31,995 bases of DNA from an uncultured Syntrophomonadaceae bacterium (lineage in GTDB: Bacteria; Bacillota; Syntrophomonadia; Syntrophomonadales; Syntrophomonadaceae): the NCBI GenBank assembly GCA_944391275.1, contig CALXSZ010000123.1:1-31995 (forward strand), given 5' to 3'. Made by a program: the position numbers and the translations under genes. The notes beneath the pieces were generated by a model. It did no database searches. It had not been told where the DNA came from and saw only the letters and a list, made by a program, of their open reading frames with translations. Positions 22,469 through 30,147 of the stretch are shown piece after piece. How positions within the stretch are numbered: position 1 is the first letter of the stretch; every line of letters starts with the position of its first letter.

Positions 22469-23236
22469 ATGCTTATCGATACGCATTGTCACTTGCAAGA
22501 TCCCGATTTATTGCCCGATATCGAAGGCGTTTTGCGCCGGGCCCAGGAAGCCGGCGTGGAAAAAATGGTTTGCGTCGGCTACGATCTGCCTTCTTCCCGC
22601 GCGGCTGTTCAATTGGCTCAACGGTATAAACCCGTTTACGCCGCCATTGGGATTCATCCGCACGACGCAAAAACGTATTCGCCCGCCGTGGAAAAAGAAC
22701 TTCGACAGTTGGCCGCAAACCCGAAAGTCGTCGCCATTGGCGAAATCGGTCTCGATTACTATCGGGACTTGTCGCCGCGGGATTTGCAGAAAGACGTTTT
22801 CATCCAGCAGATTCATCTGGCGCAGTCCCTGAAAAAACCGATCGTCATCCACGACCGGGACGCGCATGAAGATACGCTAAAGATTCTTCGGGAAGAAAAG
22901 GGCGGCCAGTACGGCGGCGTGATGCACTGTTTTTCCGGGCACCTTCCGATGGCGCTCGAGCTGGTGAAAATGAATTTTTATATTTCCTTTGCCGGTCCTC
23001 TGACTTTCAAAAACAATAAAAAAGGACAGGAAGCCGCCGCAAACATTCCAATGGACCGGCTCTTAGTGGAAACCGACAGCCCCTATTTAAGTCCCGAACC
23101 CAAGCGCGGAAAAACCAACGAACCGGCTTTCGTCCGCTATACAGCCCAAAAACTAGCGGACTTGCGCGGGAAAACGCTGGAAGAAGTCGCCTACTTAACC
23201 AACCTAAACGCGCACAAAATTTTCCGATTAAAATAA
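22469..23236 (+). CDS. tatD: TatD-family metal-dependent hydrolase/deoxyribonuclease
   Basis: 255 residues of the TatD branch of the amidohydrolase TIM barrels. Metal ligands are visible: H6 and H8 in DTHCHL, the Glu in GEIGLDYY, H in IVIHDRDAHEDTL, H in VMHCFSGH and D in LVETDSPYLSPEP. TatD proteins are 3'-5' DNA exonucleases or related hydrolases. The ATG at 22469 follows AGGAG 6 bp upstream; a longer frame begins inside metG and is not needed. Directly behind metG, as yabD behind metS in B. subtilis. Confidence 0.94.
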   Translation: MLIDTHCHLQDPDLLPDIEGVLRRAQEAGVEKMVCVGYDLPSSRAAVQLAQRYKPVYAAIGIHPHDAKTYSPAVEKELRQLAANPKVVAIGEIGLDYYRDLSPRDLQKDVFIQQIHLAQSLKKPIVIHDRDAHEDTLKILREEKGGQYGGVMHCFSGHLPMALELVKMNFYISFAGPLTFKNNKKGQEAAANIPMDRLLVETDSPYLSPEPKRGKTNEPAFVRYTAQKLADLRGKTLEEVAYLTNLNAHKIFRLK

Positions 23237-23261
23237 CGTGCGCAACGTCAAAAAGGAATAA

Positions 23262-23304
23262 AAAAACTCTATGCAAAGCATCTTCTCATTTGCATAGAGT
23301 TTTT
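23262..23304 (+). terminator. Terminator of metG-tatD
   Basis: AAAAACTCTATGCAAA (23262-23277) and TTTGCATAGAGTTTTT (23289-23304) form a perfect 16-bp stem with an 11-nt loop. Its core AACTCTATG/CATAGAGTT recurs at 26387-26423. Confidence 0.9.
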
Positions 23305-23483
23305 CAACTTTTTTCCAACTTTCCCCAACTTTTTATCATCTTTTAATAACCTGCTTACCCGCCCGAAAAGCTGTGCGCCTATAAACTTGGCGGCGGAATC
23401 GCTGTCCTAAACCATATTTCGATCCGCTGAACCTCGCGATTGGCGAACATTCTCGGCGGCCCTGCGCGAAAAAGACGCTTCAT

Positions 23484-23981
23484 TCACGCACCCGCCAAAT
23501 CGATAAACTTCGCCGGAAGCTCCTGCGCCCCCATTGCTTCAATGGCCTGACGAATGGATTGTTTCCCCTGCAAAATCATCAATTTTGACGTTGCATGGGC
23601 CAGAATCTTTCCTTTTTCGTCGGTTGCCGTCGCCTGGCACAAGCAAAGGCTCCGGCCGTTTTTGATCGTTCGCCCTTCCACAAGGATTGTTCCTTCCCGG
23701 ACCATGGATAAATTATTTACGCACACATCCATCGAAGTATACCCGGTATCCTCATCCAGCTCGCAATACGCCGCCCATTAAGCCGCCGTATCAAGAATCG
23801 ACGCGTAAACGCCTCCATGGATTCCGCCAAAAGGATTTAAGTGTTTTTGATCCAGTTGTACCACCACTTTGGCGTACCCTTCTCGTAATTCGCAGACTTG
23901 AATCCCAAGAAGAGAAAAATAGGGACTGTTATTAATCAACGAAAGCAGCGCGGAAATATGTTCAGGGTTTATTTGTTTCAT
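23484..23981 (-). pseudogene. PaaI-type hotdog thioesterase split by an ochre stop
   Basis: A single frame carries a whole hotdog-fold acyl-CoA thioesterase of the PaaI/YdiI type except for a TAA in the middle. Before it: FSLLGIQVCELREGYAKVVV and the active-site segment LNPFGGIHGGVYASILDTAA. After it, in the same frame: WAAYCELDEDTGYTSMDVCV, then NNLSMVREG and ATATDEKGKILAHATSKLMI. The stop falls right after the catalytic segment, so neither half should fold. The ATG at 23981 has a TTGATT-17-TAAAAT promoter (24009-24037 on the minus strand) and an AGGAAC site. Substrate unknown. Either a recently dead gene or a sequence error; an independent start at 23732 could produce only half a hotdog. 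Confidence 0.8.
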
Positions 23982-24008
23982 TTTTTGTTCCTGACATCTT
24001 TTTTCTTT

Positions 24009-24037
24009 ATTTTAGCAAATTACTTCCCTGCAATCAA
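24009..24037 (-). promoter_or_regulatory. Promoter of the PaaI-type gene
   Basis: Minus strand TTGATT (24032-24037), 17-bp spacer, TAAAAT (24009-24014), about 28 bp before the start codon. Confidence 0.55.
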
Positions 24038-24218
24038 AAATTTTTTTAATGTTTCCAAACACTTCGTGAAAATCGGCGAACCCTCGTTTGATTCCGACAG
24101 GCGTGTTTTTATCTATGTTCTATATTATGGCTAAACGGATCTTTTAAAGTCCTTTTCGAGAGAAAATACTTCGGCCGTTCTTTCTAAAAAATGATTCCTA
24201 TAAAATGGGTCGCCTCGA

Positions 24219-24297
24219 TCAATCCAACCCCAACAATTGTTTTTTCTTCATGGCGAATTCTTCTTCTGTTATAATTCCTTCATCAAGCAATTTTTTT
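24219..24297 (-). other. SHOCT-domain coding segment detached by a frameshift
   Basis: Immediately after the stop of the zinc-ribbon gene, in the +1 frame, the minus strand encodes KKLLDEGIITEEEFAMKKKQ followed by LLGLD and TGA (24219-24221). This is the standard SHOCT domain that ends many multidomain proteins. The frames meet at a run of seven A (T on the plus strand, 24291-24297); with six A the preceding gene would read straight into it. Confidence 0.7.
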
Positions 24298-25032
24298 ATA
24301 TTTGATCACTTCATCCACTTCGGACAGCTCCTTTTGGCGATCCTGTTCAGCAGTCTGTACTGAGCTGCAAATCAGCTGTAAAGTCGCCAAACATTCTTGC
24401 GCAAAAGTATAGGCATTTTTATAAATGACGCTTTTCTTTTTCGTTGGCATTTGGATAAAATTTAGATACACCGTGGGGTTCATCCTATCCTTTACGGTAA
24501 TTTTTATACTCAACATTTCACAAATCCCCGTGCTTTTCCGGCTGCCGGTAACCCCTCCGACGCCCGCACCAACTCCTCCCAAAAGCGCGCCGCCAACAAT
24601 CGCTCGGCCTAGACCGCCTTTCACGACGCTCGTCCCATCTTCTAATAATTCAAAATCGACGATATCCGTATAGCGATAAATTCGCCGCCCCATCTCGCGC
24701 CAAAGTTGATTTTCCTCGTCGATCTCTAAATAATTTCCAACTTTTTTATTGGGATAAAAGTTTTCCCCCAACTGTAAAGAAGCTCCATCTTGTCCCGGGA
24801 GTCTTTTGCCTTCTTCTACGGTTTTCGACATAATGGGCGTTGAAGAAGTAAAACCACACGCTTTAAAACATTGTTGACAAATCCAATCCTTATTGGCCAA
24901 CTGAAATCGATACCATCCTACTTTTCGTCCGCATACCCCACAATTTACTTTCAGGCTAAAAAATCTCCTATTTCTTTCTCCTTCGACAAGAATATTATTC
25001 ATTCTACAACATTTTCTTTCTGATGTAAACAT
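24283..25032 (-). CDS. Zinc-ribbon and glycine-zipper protein, SHOCT tail out of frame
   Basis: 249 residues of unknown function. An N-terminal zinc ribbon with C31/C34 and C52/C55 (CGVCGRKVGWYRF, WICQQC) resembles DUF4428. A middle part follows with YTDIVDFELLEDG, then a glycine-rich hydrophobic stretch (about 139-163, GGALLGGVGAGVGGVTG), a likely membrane or glycine-zipper helix, and a beta-rich region (IKITVKDRMNPTVYLNFIQM). The frame ends VDEVIKYKKIA, just where a SHOCT domain would begin, and that domain is present in the next frame after an A7 run. The start at 25032 is uncertain: neither it nor ATG 25002 has a good ribosome site. Confidence 0.7.
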   Translation of the reverse strand: MFTSERKCCRMNNILVEGERNRRFFSLKVNCGVCGRKVGWYRFQLANKDWICQQCFKACGFTSSTPIMSKTVEEGKRLPGQDGASLQLGENFYPNKKVGNYLEIDEENQLWREMGRRIYRYTDIVDFELLEDGTSVVKGGLGRAIVGGALLGGVGAGVGGVTGSRKSTGICEMLSIKITVKDRMNPTVYLNFIQMPTKKKSVIYKNAYTFAQECLATLQLICSSVQTAEQDRQKELSEVDEVIKYKKIA

Positions 25033-25123
25033 TCAGTGAACCATATATTCTTGTTTATTTCATCTTTTTTTCCATGAATTCCCTGTAATATTCTTCCATG
25101 CTTTGCATATACTGTCACCAAGT

Positions 25124-25152
25124 TTGACAAAATCCCGGATTTTTGGTAAAAT
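25124..25152 (+). promoter_or_regulatory. Promoter of the yabE-like gene
   Basis: TTGACA (25124-25129), 17-bp spacer, TAAAAT (25147-25152). About 84 bp before the ATG at 25236. Confidence 0.8.
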
Positions 25153-25235
25153 AAAAAACGTTTTCATAATGCATGAATTCAGATTCCAGTGAAAGGGATC
25201 CCTTCCCTTCAATCTTTCTGCAGGAGGAAGACACC

Positions 25236-26213
25236 ATGAAATTTAATTTTACATGGGATAAGAACCATATCGTGGGCATAGCCGTCATCACAACGCTCAG
25301 TGTTTGGGCATTGTGCTGCGTACTATGCTCTTTTGTGTTTCTTGTCCAAATTCAGGCGGACGGAAAAACCATCAAACAAAGCCGTCTGCTACCTACAACC
25401 GTTGGCGCGCTTCTAGAAAAACAAGGCATTACTCTCGGAAAACACGACGCAACCGAACCTTCCGTTGACGCCGTTATCAAAGAAGACGTCACGATTTCCG
25501 TCATCCGAGCCGTCGAAGTTCAAATCGTTGCCGATGGCAACACGATTCCCCTGACGACCGTTCCGGTCAGTCAAGCAGAAGCGGTCACAAAAGCAGGAAT
25601 TCAATTAGGCGAAAAAGACTTTATTCAAGACGAAACCATTTTTCCGGTTGTCGAGGGTCAGACGATCCACGTCGTCCGCGTAACCGAACAATATGAACAA
25701 GAACAACGGGAAATCCCTTTCACCACGCAGCGACGTCTGGATTCAACCTTAGAACGTGGAATCACCCGCACCCTCCAGCAGGGCGTTGTCGGTCAGGCCA
25801 CGGATACGGTGGCGATCACGTATTATGACGGTCAAGAAGTGAACCGGCGCGTTGTTTCCAGCGAAATCATCCAAGAACCGCAACCCTGCATCGTGGCTGA
25901 GGGAAACCTCACGAACGTTTCTCGCGGTGGACAACGGATCGTTTTCCGTCATGCGTACGAAATGGAAGCCTCCGCCTACACCTATTCCGGGAATCGAACC
26001 GCTACGGGAAAACACCCGGCGGTTGGACTCATTGCGGTTGATCCGTCCGTTATCCCTTTAGGTACGCAGCTCTATGTGGAAGGCTATGGCTACGCGGTTG
26101 CCGCCGACACCGGCGGAGCCATCAAAGGTCATAAAGTCGATCTTTTCTTTGAATCCGTATCCGAATGCATGAATTGGGGAAAACGGAAAGTTAAAGTTTA
26201 CGTGCTTGATTAA
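25236..26213 (+). CDS. yabE: YabE/RpfB-like cell-wall protein: DUF348, G5 and 3D domains
   Basis: 325 residues from ATG 25236, which has a perfect AGGAGG site 8-9 bp upstream; an upstream ATG at 25173 has none. An N-terminal membrane anchor or uncleaved signal (about 11-35, HIVGIAVITTLSVWALCC) leads to two DUF348 repeats (ADGKTIKQSRLLPTTVGALL and VADGNTIPLTTVPVSQAEAV), a G5 domain (about 145-220), and a C-terminal 3D domain (VGLIAVDPSVIPLGTQLYV, then AADTGGAIKGHKVDLFF) with the three aspartates that name it. 3D domains are lytic-transglycosylase-like (MltA-type double-psi barrels), and YabE-like proteins remodel peptidoglycan during growth or germination. Same relative position as yabE in the B. 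subtilis block, after tatD and before ksgA. Confidence 0.88.
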   Translation: MKFNFTWDKNHIVGIAVITTLSVWALCCVLCSFVFLVQIQADGKTIKQSRLLPTTVGALLEKQGITLGKHDATEPSVDAVIKEDVTISVIRAVEVQIVADGNTIPLTTVPVSQAEAVTKAGIQLGEKDFIQDETIFPVVEGQTIHVVRVTEQYEQEQREIPFTTQRRLDSTLERGITRTLQQGVVGQATDTVAITYYDGQEVNRRVVSSEIIQEPQPCIVAEGNLTNVSRGGQRIVFRHAYEMEASAYTYSGNRTATGKHPAVGLIAVDPSVIPLGTQLYVEGYGYAVAADTGGAIKGHKVDLFFESVSECMNWGKRKVKVYVLD

Positions 26214-26691
26214 ATTTTTCTTCAATCACCGATCCTTGAAAACGCCGTGGGATTGACCGGTCCTAAAACCTAGAACCCGGGCCTCGGGGGCGCGCCTGCC
26301 GTTTCCATTTTTCCACTAAAAATTTTTCAAGCGCCTCGCCGGAGGGCCGCCCCTACGCGGCTTCGTCCCGTAAATAGACCTTTCAAAACTCTATGTGAAA
26401 GGAACGCCCTTTTGCATAGAGTTCTTTTTTTCCTTTTAAAGATCTTAAAGATTTTTCACGTTCGCAGAAAACGTATTGGTTTCCTGCGACGACAATCCCC
26501 TGAGGGATCCCCGCGAACCTCCATCGTTTTGTTCGAACCCCAATAAGCGTCCGATGGTTGCAATCATCTTGACCACAGAGCACAGAATTTTTATTTGATA
26601 TTATTAAACAAAATTTCCAGAAATAACCTGAGTAAAACCCTAAAAAAATTAAAAAATAAGAAAGATGAAACATGAAGGAGGTTATCATCCC
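26214..26691. other. Intergenic stretch without a gene
   Basis: 478 bp between the yabE-like and YhcN-like genes. It begins with a locally GC-rich part (about 26250-26370), then the terminator at 26387-26430, then AT-rich sequence up to the next ribosome site. RNase M5 (rnmV), which in B. subtilis follows yabE, is not here. I see no clear promoter for the lipoprotein gene. Confidence 0.5.
26387..26430 (+). terminator. Terminator after the yabE-like gene
   Basis: Arms 26387-26402 and 26408-26423 (AACTCTATG/CATAGAGTT plus GAAAGG/CCTTTT) with a 5-nt loop, followed by a T run. Same core as the tatD terminator. Confidence 0.85.
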
Positions 26692-27528
26692 TTGAAAACA
26701 AACCGAAAATTTTTACAGATTTTCACTCTTTGTTTCTGTCTGGTTTTTGTATCCGCCGGATGTGGAAATAACGATTCGAACACCAACACCGGTACGCAAA
26801 AACCTTTAGACAGTACGAACCAAACCGGAACGACCAATACCGGTACGAACACGGGCGTTTCGGCGTCCGATTCCGAACGCCGCGTCTTAGCGGACCGCAT
26901 CTGCCGCGCAGTTGAAGGAATTGAAGGGGTTCAGGACGCCACGGTTTTGATCGCGGATGCTTCTGAAAACACGACTTCCAATAACAACACCTCTAATACC
27001 GGCAGTACGGCTACGAACTCCAGCAGCAGTCCCAGCAACGTCAGCAACGCTACGGATACCAGCGGAACCGGAACAACTTCCGGTACCAGCGGAACCATCA
27101 ACAACACCAATACCGGCAGCAATACCGGTACGAACAACACCAACAGCGACAATGCGCCCATGACCACCAATAATACAAACGCTAATACGGGGAACGGAAA
27201 CGCTCCTTATGTTGCGATTGTGGGTGTAACCGCAACGGAAACCATTCAGGGTGATCAAGACAAACAGAGTAGTTTAGCGCAAACCATTCGCCAAATGGTT
27301 TTACAGGACGAAAGTTCTATCCAGGAAGTCATTGTAACTATGGATGAAAACGACATTCAAAACATTGGCAACCTGGCCAATAATATGATGGAAGACGCCA
27401 GCAGCGACGCTACCAACGAAATTAACCGTTTGCGCGACGATTTGATGAATGCCGGAACCAATCTGGTGGATTCTGCTCGCGATGTGACGGACGGCGTTGC
27501 AAATGGTATTCGGGATTTGGTTCGTTAA
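26692..27528 (+). CDS. YhcN/YlaJ-type spore lipoprotein with Asn/Thr/Gly-rich insert
   Basis: 278 residues from TTG 26692, chosen for the GAAGGAGGTT site 8 bp before it. A lipoprotein signal (KTNRKFLQIFTLCFCLVFV, then SAGC with the lipidated Cys at about residue 22) anchors it outside. The conserved parts are ADRICRAVEGIEGVQDATVL and, much later, VAIVGVTATETIQGDQ and DESSIQEVIVTMDENDIQNI, the pattern of the YhcN/YlaJ family of forespore lipoproteins. Between them lies an ~85-residue low-complexity insert made almost only of Asn, Thr, Ser and Gly. In germination-related proteins this family sits in the inner spore membrane or coat interface; the exact role is unknown. Its presence is the main sign that the organism sporulates. 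Confidence 0.75.
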   Translation: MKTNRKFLQIFTLCFCLVFVSAGCGNNDSNTNTGTQKPLDSTNQTGTTNTGTNTGVSASDSERRVLADRICRAVEGIEGVQDATVLIADASENTTSNNNTSNTGSTATNSSSSPSNVSNATDTSGTGTTSGTSGTINNTNTGSNTGTNNTNSDNAPMTTNNTNANTGNGNAPYVAIVGVTATETIQGDQDKQSSLAQTIRQMVLQDESSIQEVIVTMDENDIQNIGNLANNMMEDASSDATNEINRLRDDLMNAGTNLVDSARDVTDGVANGIRDLVR

Positions 27529-27553
27529 CACGCCCGTTCCCTCTTTATGCTAA

Positions 27554-27588
27554 ACAAACCTCGGAAAAACCGGGGTTTGTTTTTTTTG
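27554..27588 (+). terminator. Terminator after the YhcN-like gene
   Basis: ACAAACCTCGG (27554-27564) and CCGGGGTTTGT (27570-27580) with a 5-nt loop, followed by eight T. Confidence 0.9.
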
Positions 27589-27648
27589 TTATCAAACGGT
27601 TCCTCACAATCTTTTTCCAATAAAATCAAAAAATTCCCTGAAACATCT

Positions 27649-27676
27649 TTGGAAAATTCGTCAATTGTTGTATAAT
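27649..27676 (+). promoter_or_regulatory. Promoter of ksgA
   Basis: TTGGAA (27649-27654), 16-bp spacer, perfect TATAAT (27671-27676), 35 bp before the ATG. Confidence 0.65.
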
Positions 27677-27711
27677 GATTATTTGAGAATAAAAAATAAA
27701 GGAAGAAAACG

Positions 27712-28572
27712 ATGGCAGATATCACCACTTGGACCGGCATGAAAAAAATTTTGACGAAATACGATTTGACCCCTAAAAAGGGTTTTGGTCAAAATTTCCT
27801 AATGGACCGTAATATATTAAACAAAATGATCGCATCTCTTGCCCTCACCGGAACGGAATACGTCGTTGAAATCGGCCCGGGATTGGGGATTCTCACCCAA
27901 AAATTGACCCAATCTGCCGGCGGTGTTCTGGCCATCGACAAAGACGAGCGCCTAAAAGATGTATTAACCGAAACATGTGCTGGGAGAAAAAATTTATGCC
28001 TAAAATTTGCCGACGTCCTCAAAACGGATATCGAAGCCGAATTATGTCGGGCGTTTTCGCAATCCACTCCCCCGCCGTTTCTGGTTTGCGCCAATATTCC
28101 CTACAACATTACGACCCCCATTATTTTTCAGCTTTTGGAAAATTGCCCACATCTTACCAGCGCCACGCTGATGATTCAAAAGGAAGTTGCCGACCGTCTA
28201 ACGGCCAAAAAAGACAGTAAAGCTTATGGGCGTTTAACGCTCACGGCTGGTTATTTCGCCCGCACGGAGCGTCTCTTATCGGTCTCCCGGCATTGTTTTC
28301 ATCCGGCCCCCCAAGTCGACTCGACCGTCGTCCGCCTGACGCCTTATGTCAATAAACCCTATTTGGCGGCAAATGAAAATCGGTTCCGGCAGCTTCTTGC
28401 AGCGGCTTTTCAGCAGCGTCGCAAAACCATATTAAAAACGTTTTCCGCCTTTTTCGGCTGTTCCCGCGAAACCATGGAACACGCTCTTCAAACGCTTTCC
28501 ATCTCCCCTCAAGCCCGGCCGGAAAACCTTACCTTAGAACACTATGTTCAGATCGTCAACCATTTTTCTTGA
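27712..28572 (+). CDS. ksgA: 16S rRNA dimethyladenosine transferase
   Basis: 286 residues. KsgA/RsmA dimethylates the two adjacent adenosines of the 3'-terminal helix of 16S rRNA late in 30S assembly. Visible: the N-terminal GFGQNFLMD, SAM motif I VEIGPGLGILTQ (about 52-63), the catalytic motif IV NIPYN (128-132), QKEVADRLTAK, and the C-terminal PAPQVDSTVV and FQQRRKTILKTF. ATG 27712 with AAAGGAAG 7 bp upstream. The rnmV gene usually found before it is absent. Confidence 0.96.
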   Translation: MADITTWTGMKKILTKYDLTPKKGFGQNFLMDRNILNKMIASLALTGTEYVVEIGPGLGILTQKLTQSAGGVLAIDKDERLKDVLTETCAGRKNLCLKFADVLKTDIEAELCRAFSQSTPPPFLVCANIPYNITTPIIFQLLENCPHLTSATLMIQKEVADRLTAKKDSKAYGRLTLTAGYFARTERLLSVSRHCFHPAPQVDSTVVRLTPYVNKPYLAANENRFRQLLAAAFQQRRKTILKTFSAFFGCSRETMEHALQTLSISPQARPENLTLEHYVQIVNHFS

Positions 28573-28596
28573 TAAGTACCACGAGAGGTTTTGTCC

Positions 28597-29376
28597 ATGC
28601 GCATTCATGTTTTAGCCAGCTCCAGCAGCGGAAATGCCATTGTCGTCGAAATTGCCGAACACGTTTTTTTGATTGACGCCGGGATTTCGTGCGCCTGCTT
28701 AGAACAACGACTCGTCTGTTGCGGCCTAAGGCCCTCTGCATTGTCGGCCGTTTTTATCACGCACGAACACCAGGATCATGTGAAGGGTTTGGATGCTTTC
28801 ATCCGCCGTTATCGAATTCCTGTTTTTTCTCGTCCGGCCACCTGGGAACATTTCCCTCGCACAGATCGTCTGCCATCCGAATGCGTAAGAGAAATTACCG
28901 AATCGCTTCATCTGGAAGGCATTCAGATTGATTCCTTTTCCGTTTCCCATGACGCGGCCGATCCGGTTGGCTACGCCTTTCACGGGGAAGACAAAACTTT
29001 TGTTGTCGCAACGGACTTCGGCGTCGTTACCAGTACCGTCGAAAACGCGATCCGCGAAGCCGACTATTTGGTTTTGGAGAGCAATCACGACCCCGAGATG
29101 TTGCGTACCGGCCGGTATCCTGCATTCTTAAAAAAACGGATTGCCGGGGAAAAAGGGCATTTATCCAACGAGGACGCCGGACGTCTTTTAGCCGAAAGCT
29201 GTCTGGGAAAACCTCGCCAGGTTTTCTTAGCTCACCTCAGTCAAGAAAATAACCAAATTACACTCGCAGAAAATTGTGTTCGTCAATTTCTACAAAGTTC
29301 CGGTTACCAACTGGGACGAGATGTTACGCTTCACCGGACATTCCCCAATCGGATCAGCTCATTAAAAACTTCCTAA
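28597..29376 (+). CDS. WalJ/YycJ-like metallo-beta-lactamase-fold hydrolase
   Basis: 259 residues. The metallo-beta-lactamase motif THEHQDH (55-61) and later SHDAADPVGY, VVATDFGVV, LESNHDPEM and FLAHLSQENN supply the zinc ligands. The opening VLASSSSGNAIVVE, DAGISCACLEQRL and the overall length match the WalJ/YycJ group, reported as DNA exonucleases linked to the WalKR cell-wall system in Bacillus. ATG 28597 is preferred over TTG 28591 because AGAGG lies 8 bp before it. It starts 24 bp after ksgA and is probably co-transcribed; no walK or walR is in view. Confidence 0.85.
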   Translation: MRIHVLASSSSGNAIVVEIAEHVFLIDAGISCACLEQRLVCCGLRPSALSAVFITHEHQDHVKGLDAFIRRYRIPVFSRPATWEHFPRTDRLPSECVREITESLHLEGIQIDSFSVSHDAADPVGYAFHGEDKTFVVATDFGVVTSTVENAIREADYLVLESNHDPEMLRTGRYPAFLKKRIAGEKGHLSNEDAGRLLAESCLGKPRQVFLAHLSQENNQITLAENCVRQFLQSSGYQLGRDVTLHRTFPNRISSLKTS

Positions 29377-29387
29377 ATTTCTTGAAC

Positions 29388-29427
29388 AAAAAAAACGGAT
29401 ACGCTATATTTTCGATCCGTTTTTTAT
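29388..29427 (+). terminator. Terminator of ksgA-walJ
   Basis: AAAAAACGGAT (29390-29400) and ATCCGTTTTTT (29415-29425) form an 11-bp stem ending in a T run. Confidence 0.8.
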
Positions 29428-29556
29428 TTTGATCTTATTGATTGATTTTATCCATCCAACAACCGAGATGCATATTCAAAAATTTCTTTATATGTAAAAT
29501 AAAACCACCTACAGGTTGAATTTAAGTATAATTACGTGCCCATAATTTTCCGGAAC

Positions 29557-29572
29557 TCTGCGTTTACGCAGA
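29557..29572. repeat. Short perfect palindrome
   Basis: TCTGCGT-TT-ACGCAGA, 7-bp arms, in the gap downstream of the small membrane gene. No T run; possibly a protein-binding site or chance. Confidence 0.3.
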
Positions 29573-29614
29573 ATTCTCCCCATCGCTTGCATTTTTACGA
29601 TCCGGTATAACTGC

Positions 29615-29812
29615 TCATGAAGTACGACTTTCCGAATCCGGATTTTGGTTTTGTTCCTCTCCCGATTTCGGATCTTTTTTTCGTTCCATTCCTCGATTTT
29701 TTTTCAACTCCCGGTCCGAAGGTTTTTTCTCTAATTTTCCAAAAAAAATTTCCTCCAACGTCCCCAATAGCCAAATTCCTAAAAAATACAGTATGATGAG
29801 CCATCTTTTCAT
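29615..29812 (-). CDS. Small membrane protein with charged tail
   Basis: 65 residues from ATG 29812, which has an excellent AAGGAG site 8 bp before it (the overlapping frame from 29804 has none). One N-terminal membrane helix (about 4-20, WLIILYFLGIWLLGTL) is followed by a highly charged, Lys/Glu/Gln-rich, probably disordered tail. I recognise no family. The hydrophobic start plus charged cytoplasmic tail suggests a small anchor or regulator, which cannot be specified. A CGTCAA/TTGACG inverted repeat (29830-29848) lies immediately before the ribosome site. Confidence 0.6.
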   Translation of the reverse strand: MKRWLIILYFLGIWLLGTLEEIFFGKLEKKPSDRELKKNRGMERKKDPKSGEEQNQNPDSESRTS

Positions 29813-30147
29813 ATACTTACTCCTTCTGGCGTCAACCGCTCGTTGACGTCCTAAATCGTATGAACCTTTTTAATTTAATTATATAAAATAACAAAGAAAA
29901 AAACTTCGCTTTCCAAGCGACATTTATAATTATTTTTTTCATCTTCCCATTAACCTTCCTTATCCCTATTCTTTCCCGCTTAAACGAAAAATATTTTCAC
30001 GCTTTCCTTTTTCCAAAATTATCTGGAAAATTTTTTATCTTTGCGCAAGCCCATTTTTATTCCTTAAAAAAAAGCGCTCCAGCCCTCTTCGTTGGGGCTA
30101 AAGCGCTTTTTCTTAAGTGTAATTTCCCGGGCGATGATTGAGATAAT
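29813..30147. other. AT-rich intergenic stretch with three stem-loops
   Basis: 335 bp between two minus-strand genes. It holds CGTCAA (29830-29835) / TTGACG (29843-29848) just before the small membrane gene, a TCGCTT/AAGCGA hairpin (29906-29920) followed on the minus strand by a T-rich run, and the terminator at 30066-30111. No coding potential seen. Confidence 0.5.
30066..30111 (-). terminator. Terminator of the repeat-rich surface protein gene
   Basis: AAAAAGCGCT (30069-30078) and AGCGCTTTTT (30102-30111), with inner AGCCC/GGGGCT pairing; on the minus strand followed by eight T. 37 bp after the stop codon. Confidence 0.85.

Noticed and set aside
26250..26370. GC-rich stretch as a structured RNA
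   Set aside because: I could not find a convincing long-range fold or match to a known riboswitch; only the terminator at 26387 is clear.
26887..27258. Val/Gly- and Val/Leu-rich frames antisense to the lipoprotein insert
   Set aside because: They mirror the Asn/Thr repeat codons; their apparent hydrophobic repeats are an artefact of that low complexity.
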